Shown here piece by piece: positions 16,199 through 16,237 of a stretch of 16,237 nt of DNA (the stretch's first letter is position 1; each line of letters starts with the position of its first letter). Source of the stretch: Gammaproteobacteria bacterium (GTDB lineage: Bacteria > Pseudomonadota > Gammaproteobacteria > Steroidobacterales > SZUA-146); the NCBI GenBank assembly GCA_013002925.1, contig JABDLQ010000477.1, positions 1 to 16,237 of the forward strand. Reading direction: 5' to 3'. A program made the position numbers and the translations under genes. The notes under the pieces were generated by a model. That model did no database searches, was not told the origin of the DNA, and saw only the letters and a program-made list of their open reading frames with translations.

Positions 16199-16215
16199 TT
16201 TGGGGAGAGCCCAAA
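16199..16215 (+). promoter_or_regulatory. Hairpin over the transposase ribosome binding site
   Basis: TTTGGG (16199-16204) pairs with CCCAAA (16210-16215) around loop GAGAG. The GGGGAG Shine-Dalgarno (16202-16207) is partly in the stem and partly in the loop, and the A of the start codon is in the stem. Such folding would limit translation, as known for several IS transposases. Confidence 0.45.
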
Positions 16216-16237
16216 TGCCCTGGAATGAGTGTAAACC
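16215..16237 (+). CDS. Probable IS481-family transposase, first seven codons only
   Basis: The ATG at 16215 opens MPWNECK and runs off the window. MPW-x-E with a following Met/Glu/Arg-rich start is, from my knowledge, the usual opening of one IS481 transposase group (DDE integrase-core enzymes that move by cut or copy of the element). A strong GGGGAG Shine-Dalgarno lies 7 nt upstream. With only seven residues the family call rests on that N-terminal signature and the nested inverted repeats. An overlapping frame from ATG 16138 is also open to the edge but shows no recognisable protein. Confidence 0.55.

Larger units (their letters stand above)
16181..16237 (+). mobile_element. Left end region of a probable IS481-family insertion sequence
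   Basis: A 9-bp perfect inverted repeat, GGTTTACAC (16181-16189) with GTGTAAACC (16229-16237), encloses the start of a probable IS481-type transposase. The true left end of the element is not resolved. It could lie anywhere from about 16060 to 16190, and the right end is outside the window. Confidence 0.5.

Noticed and set aside
16032..16214. 60-residue minus-strand frame near the right edge
   Set aside because: No ribosome binding site or recognisable protein, and it overlaps the probable IS start on the other strand.

Overview
The window looks like a chromosomal segment of a gammaproteobacterium, probably a free-living heterotroph. The reasons are a long E. coli-type FadE acyl-CoA dehydrogenase, a type II secretion accessory pair GspA/GspB, a Gram-negative lipoprotein and signal-peptide style, and moderate GC. 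The genus cannot be fixed from the sequence. No tRNA, rRNA or CRISPR array was seen.

Layout. From 9626 down to the left edge, seven genes lie head to tail on the minus strand. In transcription order they are a DUF4286/zinc-ribbon/DUF3667 membrane protein, dinB (DNA polymerase IV, overlapping the previous stop by one base), gspA and gspB (4 bp apart), a DAK2-DegV fusion resembling a fused fatty acid kinase FakA-FakB, an M28 metallopeptidase lipoprotein, and a Cys/Met-metabolism PLP enzyme that runs off the left edge. A GGDEF-EAL cyclic-di-GMP protein (9785-11683, plus strand) is divergent from this run. It is convergent with a signal-peptide-bearing repeat protein (12084-13208, minus). The 400 bp between those two holds three stem-loops and what looks like a decayed DUF559 endonuclease tail. 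FadE (13406-15877, minus) follows. At the extreme right edge the first seven codons of a probable IS481-family transposase begin on the plus strand, with its start region inside nested inverted repeats.

How the genes work together. The themes are envelope and secretion (GspAB, M28 lipoprotein, repeat protein), fatty-acid handling (DAK2-DegV and FadE, in separate units), second-messenger signalling, and translesion synthesis. M28 peptidase followed by a sulfur amino-acid PLP enzyme 9 bp later suggests peptide scavenging feeding amino-acid catabolism, but this is inference.

The most unusual items are the periplasmic protein built on an 18-residue charged helical repeat with one 11-residue phase-shifted unit and a Trp-rich C-terminus, the FakA-FakB-like fusion that lacks the FakA C-terminal region, and the DUF4286-DUF3667 protein coupled to dinB. 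I see no clear multi-gene system that is wholly unknown.
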